Assembly (NCBI GenBank): GCA_002682825.1
Contig: NOKP01000012.1
Coordinates: 434,001-498,000, forward strand
Direction of reading: 5' to 3'
DNA length: 64,000 nt
Origin: Neonectria sp. B-13
Lineage: Eukaryota; Ascomycota; Sordariomycetes; Hypocreales; Nectriaceae
Shown: positions 60,401 through 64,000 of the stretch, one piece after another
Layout of the letters: each line of letters opens with the position of its first letter
Position numbering within the stretch: the stretch's first letter is position 1
Made by a program: the position numbers and the translations under genes
The notes under the pieces: generated by a model
What the model saw: only the letters and a program-made list of their open reading frames with translations
What the model was told of the DNA's origin: nothing
Database searches by the model: none

Positions 60401-60812
60401 GAGCAATTCCCCTGCGCTTTTCACAAGGTCGGCTGAAAATTTGCAAAGAAACATGGACAATGCACTTGGAAAGCCTGGCCCCAGCCAGACTTCCTCTTCT
60501 CTATTTGGCACAGCCCCAAGGTCGGGTACGTCTGGATAGAATGAAATAAAGGTGCAGATGAGCTACCGCAGGCTAACACCAGCAAAAGATGACGCTTACA
60601 TTTCAGACGTATTCAGACCAAATATCGTTCCCGTATCTACCAAAGAATGGGAAATCTTACGCATGAGGGATCACCTAGATGGGAAGATGGGCGAGTGCCT
60701 GCATATATGCTTTGCAGAAGAATTTAGGATGTTTTCTCCGGAGGAGATCAGGCTAGCCGACTACGGGCAAAACATGAGTACTGGGAATGTACGACGTTGT
60801 TTGAGCTCATAA
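57445..60812 (+). CDS. Mx/dynamin-like GTPase with a probable C-terminal FG-repeat, nucleoporin-like tail
   Basis: Exon 1 (57445-59280) holds the GTPase and stalk: G1 GEQSSGKSSV (residue 47), G3 DLPG (about 156), G4 TKPD (about 225), then the middle domain. Exon 2 (59337-59577) is the GTPase effector domain (MSLRTFTDNLINLAIE ... MSDEILRELAAEP). Intron 59578-59634 leads to PRTPRQQSTKDSRSI. A stop would follow at 59715, but an intron with donor GTAGGC (after 59698) and a CACTGAC branch reads in phase into PSNQSKPPDNTKPG. The tail has SLFG/GLFG-like repeats (SSSLFGTAP, SCSLFGTPP). A 57-nt intron (60526-60582, GTACGT donor, GCTAAC branch) then joins KDDAYISDVFRPN and SPEEIRLADYGQ, which resembles the EELRLADY box of fungal FG proteins. 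Alternative: two genes, the dynamin ending at 59717 and an FG protein starting at 59745, only 27 bases later. Cytosolic membrane or nuclear-pore location is inferred. Confidence 0.75.
60170..60515 (+). repeat. Coding repeats for FG-type motifs
   Basis: Three imperfect units encode FAYLAQKTEKTPGNPAFSQT, FAFLAQKTETTPGTLGSSQA and GKPGPSQTSSSLFG. Units 1 and 2 are closely similar in DNA (GGCACAGAAAAC...ACACCTGG...AGCCAG). Confidence 0.75.
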
Positions 60813-60974
60813 GTCTCCGCTCGATCTTTGCTTGGTATGAATTATTATAGTTCGTGTGATTGTAGAAATAATATGAATGGATACGGTGCAAACAGAGGGG
60901 CTTAGGCCAACTTTAGTCGTTCACAGCCTGTAAAAAGTTGCCCACCCGATCCTAGAGCCTTTCCCGCGGATGTT

Positions 60975-62967
60975 TCAGCCGACGTGCTCAGCCGATGGGG
61001 CAACCTTCTCCTGAAGAACATAATCGCTGTTCTGTGCAAATTCTTGGCAAGGCAAGTTAGCTGAGTCCTGAATGAAGAGCATTGGGGTCTTACGGTCAAC
61101 TTTCGTATGCTTGAACTTCCTCGCCGGAACGCGGTTGTCGAACAAGATATCAATCTCTCCAAACGTTCGATCTTTGGTCTCGGGGAGGCGGAACCAGCAC
61201 CAAATGAAGCAGAGTAGGTTAGTTCCAGCATAAAAGAGACCAGTCTTTGCGCCCCAGCCCCAGCCTAGATGCACGGTTAGTATTTACTAGGCAACCAGAT
61301 CCCAGGAGATGAAGGCGTACCTGAAGCAGAGATCATTCGTGGTGTGACCGCATTGTTAAAGATGGCAGTCAAGTTATAGACGAACCGGCCGATGACAATC
61401 GTCTTATACCTGAGTCTTCCCGACGGCGTCTCAGCTACGATTGGGTAGCAAACTGGCCCAATGGTGATCATATTGCAGAGTGTTGAAACCACGAATAGTA
61501 ATCCGACGGCGAGGTAGGCGTCCTTGCTATCTGACCATCCAAGACCGCCGATAGCTAGGAGGCAGCAGAACATGAAAGCCAAGCCGCTCATGTAGATGGT
61601 AGCTCGGCCAAAATGAGGGAAAAGGAGCCAGCAGATCATACCGCCAATGATGTAGCATGCGGAAAGGCAGATGTTCAGGTTGAATGCTTGGACTTCGGAC
61701 CAGCCGGCGGCTTGAAGGAACACGATGACGAAGCCGAGGATTGCGTTGCCACAAAGAATTTGAGCCGCCCATACGACACAGTTCTGAGACATCATAGTTA
61801 GTCTTAGTGGTAGACACCATTTAATAAAGATGCTTACAATCTCTGTTCGTCGCAAGTTTGTGCCCTTGAAGCACTCCCAGAACATGGCACCACTTGTCTC
61901 AGCCTTCTCAAGCGCAGTAGTATGCTTGATATAGGCCAACCTGGCTTCCACTTCCACCTCCTGGTCTGGCGAATCTCTGGCGAGACGTCGCAAGCTTTGC
62001 CGGGCGAGATCCATCTTCCCTCGCCTAACAGCATTCCAAGGGGATTCTGGAGCAAAGTAGGCGACAAAGAACAGCGGCACCGGCCATACCCATTGGATAT
62101 AGAAAGGCAACTTCCAAGCAAGGTCGCCTTGTATGCTCGAAGTCGCTCGGACGACGCCGGATGATAGGAGGATACCGAAACCCCAGCACATGCAAACCCA
62201 AGCGGTGACGTATGGTCGAAGGATAGTGGGAACGACTTCGCAAGCGTAGGTAGTAGACAAAGTCTGCGTCGAAGTGTCAGCGGTAGTGTGTTTTTGGAGG
62301 GACAAGTCAAGGCCATACCTGGAAGACACCCCAAGCAATGCCGCATAGAGCCTCACCGAACGCGAGAACAGACAGAGAAGGAGCAAAAGCAATGATGAAG
62401 ATAGTAGCGCAGAGCCAAGTCATGAAGACCATCATAGTCAAGCGGGCACCGTATCGATCCTGTGTGTACGCGTTGATCAAGAGACCAGCCAACTGACCGA
62501 CCTGGGCTGAGTTGGAAAGGCCTGATTGCCAGGCAGGAGAAATGACAACCTTGTCCTCGGCTGCACTGTATTCTCCGAATCTTTGCTGGAATTGCGTCTG
62601 GCCGTAAAAGGAGCCGATCTGTTACAATCGCGCGTCAGTAAGTAGTCAGTAAACCAGTTGGCGCAACAAGTCGTACCATGACCAAGTCGTAGCCCTCCAT
62701 GATCAAGCTGACAGACAAAAGTGCAGCCCAGAGGACGGCTTTTCTGTACTTCTTGAGAGCCTGGCGGATGGTGAGCTGCTTGTCGGCAATGTCGGCATCT
62801 TGGGCACGTTGGATGAGCTCAAGGGTCAAAGGGTCGTTCAAGTCCAGACCGTCGAGTTCGCGCTCGGTCGGGATGACAACTTTCTGGGCCATGGCTGTAA
62901 GGAATTGCCAGGAAACTGCAGCAGATTGGTGATATTTCGTTGGGGTTGCAGTGGGTATGGTGGCCAT
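60975..62967 (-). CDS. MFS sugar transporter, maltose/alpha-glucoside permease type
   Basis: A multi-exon gene with about twelve membrane helices. Start at 62967 ([14 protein letters not shown], good ATG context); a second good ATG is at 62892 ([15 protein letters not shown]). [15 protein letters not shown] joins [15 protein letters not shown] in phase. Sugar-porter signatures include QDRYGAR between helices, [17 protein letters not shown] after helix 6 and [17 protein letters not shown] after helix 12. GIGYDL-like EGYDLVM and the QFQQRFG loop are typical of fungal maltose permease relatives. The last splice joins KHTKVD to [13 protein letters not shown], ending at 60975. The set of motifs is intact. 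It probably imports disaccharides or related glycosides by proton symport across the plasma membrane; the exact sugar is not given by the sequence. Confidence 0.92.
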
Positions 62968-63136
62968 GGTCGTCTGCGCCCGGAGATATATATACTCGTA
63001 GTGTCGGAAGCATGCTCTTCCCCATGGGGATCAAGGGTCTGAATGCTGTGCGGGGAATAGGACAGAAGCGCTCCAATGCAGCTAATAAGTGGCGTTTCCC
63101 CCTTGAAGAAACGTCAGTCGACCACTCACGAGAGTC

Positions 63137-63184
63137 TTCTCCCACCGGGCGCTTCTCCCACCGGGGGGTTCTCCCACCGGGCGG
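63137..63184. repeat. Three tandem 16-bp units with CCCACCGGG core
   Basis: Units at 63137-63152, 63153-63168 and 63169-63184 share TTCTCCCACCGGG. Single copies recur at 63504-63517 and, degenerate, 63565-63577. The tandem block is about 170-220 bases upstream of the sugar transporter's ATG. Confidence 0.8.
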
Positions 63185-63827
63185 ATTTGGAGTTGGTGTT
63201 GAGCAACCCTGGAGGAGCGGTGGGAGCAGTAGCGCGTGCTTAACCGTAAGTCCTTCTACTCGGTTTGGAGACATTTCACTGGGTATTTAAATGGCCATTG
63301 GCAGGGCAAGTGACAAGTTTGACTGACATTCCTCACCGTATTGAACACTAGCCAACGTAGTCTCCCTCCATCCGGTCGAGCCCCCGACAAGCTCCCCTTA
63401 CCTGCTTAATCGTGGACAAATAACATGGAATTGTGGATGCGTACGTCTCTTACTTCCTTTTGCAAGTTCTCCGTCTAACAGATTACCAATTGCTGGCTTC
63501 GTCTTCTCCCACCGGGGCCTGGCCTTGCTTGTCCGTCCCATGATCTTTGTGTTGCACTAATTACTCCCTCCCACCGGAGCTACAATCACACCTTGATATA
63601 CCACCAACAGCCTAGAAAAGACATCCAAGAGCACCTCATATCTATCCATCTTGCCCTTTTCAAAGATACAGTGACTTAACTCTAGCTTAACTATAGCAGA
63701 CCACTTCCCTCATGCGTGTGCCACTAACAAATAAATCACGTGATCTTGAGCTTAGACACAGTCAGGCGATGCTTGAAGCCCACCGCGTCTCCTCACTTAT
63801 CATCCCACCGCAACCCCAGCAACCATT

Positions 63828-64000
63828 ATGGAAACGCCGGCGGAAGAAACAGGCGCGCCACCAAAACTTGGAGAGAATCCGAAGGGGCCAGTACGGATCC
63901 TCGTAGAAACAGAAACGCAACTTGTACCGGGCGAAAAATACTCTGAGAGAGTCGAGCTTATGCGAAACCTCATTTGCCAGCACCACTGGAACCGCGGGTT
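63828..64000 (+). CDS. Start of a gene cut by the window edge
   Basis: An ATG at 63828 (METPAEETGAPPKLGENPKG) opens a frame that stays open through the last base (57 codons). The residues seen are charged and hydrophilic (RILVETETQLVPG, YSERVELMRNLICQHH). No family is recognised from this short piece. A shadow frame on the other strand is less convincing. Confidence 0.5.
   Translation, partial: METPAEETGAPPKLGENPKGPVRILVETETQLVPGEKYSERVELMRNLICQHHWNRG

Noticed and set aside
60552..60812. Separate small gene starting at GTG/ATG near 60,552
   Set aside because: Better explained as the last exon of the FG-tail frame, since a 57-nt intron with GTACGT donor and CTAAC branch joins them in frame.
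1..64000. CRISPR arrays, bacterial operons, insertion sequences
   Set aside because: None seen. Intron structure and gene families are eukaryotic (fungal) throughout.

Overview
The window looks like a chromosomal segment of a filamentous ascomycete (Pezizomycotina). Genes are interrupted by many short introns (about 35-95 nt) with GTRNGT donors and CTAAC/CTGAC branch sites. The protein families are typically fungal: Zn2Cys6 regulators, a Clr5-domain protein, a DUF3112 membrane protein, a class III chitin synthase, an M43 metalloprotease, a maltose-type permease and PNP-NACHT-ankyrin NLRs. No bacterial operons and no convincing tRNA or rRNA genes were seen. Exon boundaries were read by eye; joins whose codon phase closes are stated as such.

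Layout. 0.3-1.5 kb: secreted cell-surface protein. 1.7-14 kb: innate-immunity-like block, with a decayed NACHT (STAND) gene, an intact-looking PNP_UDP-NACHT-ankyrin NLR interrupted by a 100-N assembly gap, and a ubiquitin-like/CorA-like membrane protein with a stray duplicated fragment beyond its 3' end. 15-21 kb: DUF3112 membrane protein, Zn2Cys6 regulator, secreted M43 metalloprotease. 22-24.5 kb: gene graveyard with a small secreted ORF and relics of a cytochrome P450, an enoyl-CoA hydratase and a short-chain dehydrogenase, which looks like a dead secondary-metabolite cluster. 25-31 kb: Cys-rich surface protein, single-pass membrane protein, class III chitin synthase. 31-39 kb: gene-poor, A+T-rich DNA with a likely solo LTR, a bZIP regulator, and a four-exon small secreted Cys-containing protein. 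39.6-43.4 kb: methyltransferase relic and an 836-residue Clr5-domain protein. 45.9-51.8 kb: GH12-like GPI-anchored protein, then a divergent pair of an NAD-dependent epimerase-family gene and an eight-exon Zn2Cys6 regulator. 52.2-56.6 kb: secreted beta-lactamase-fold protein that has lost its catalytic residues, and another Zn2Cys6 regulator. 57.4-60.8 kb: Mx/dynamin-like GTPase that probably reads into an FG-repeat, nucleoporin-like tail. 61-63 kb: sugar transporter, with CCCACCGGG-type repeats upstream. A gene runs off the right edge.

How they may work together (inference): the left block joins cytosolic nucleotide-sensing/NTPase receptors with a membrane effector-like protein. The right block pairs regulators with neighbouring enzymes. 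The most unusual single object is the dynamin plus FG-tail gene. The degraded P450/ECH/SDR group and the NACHT relic show active gene loss in this region.
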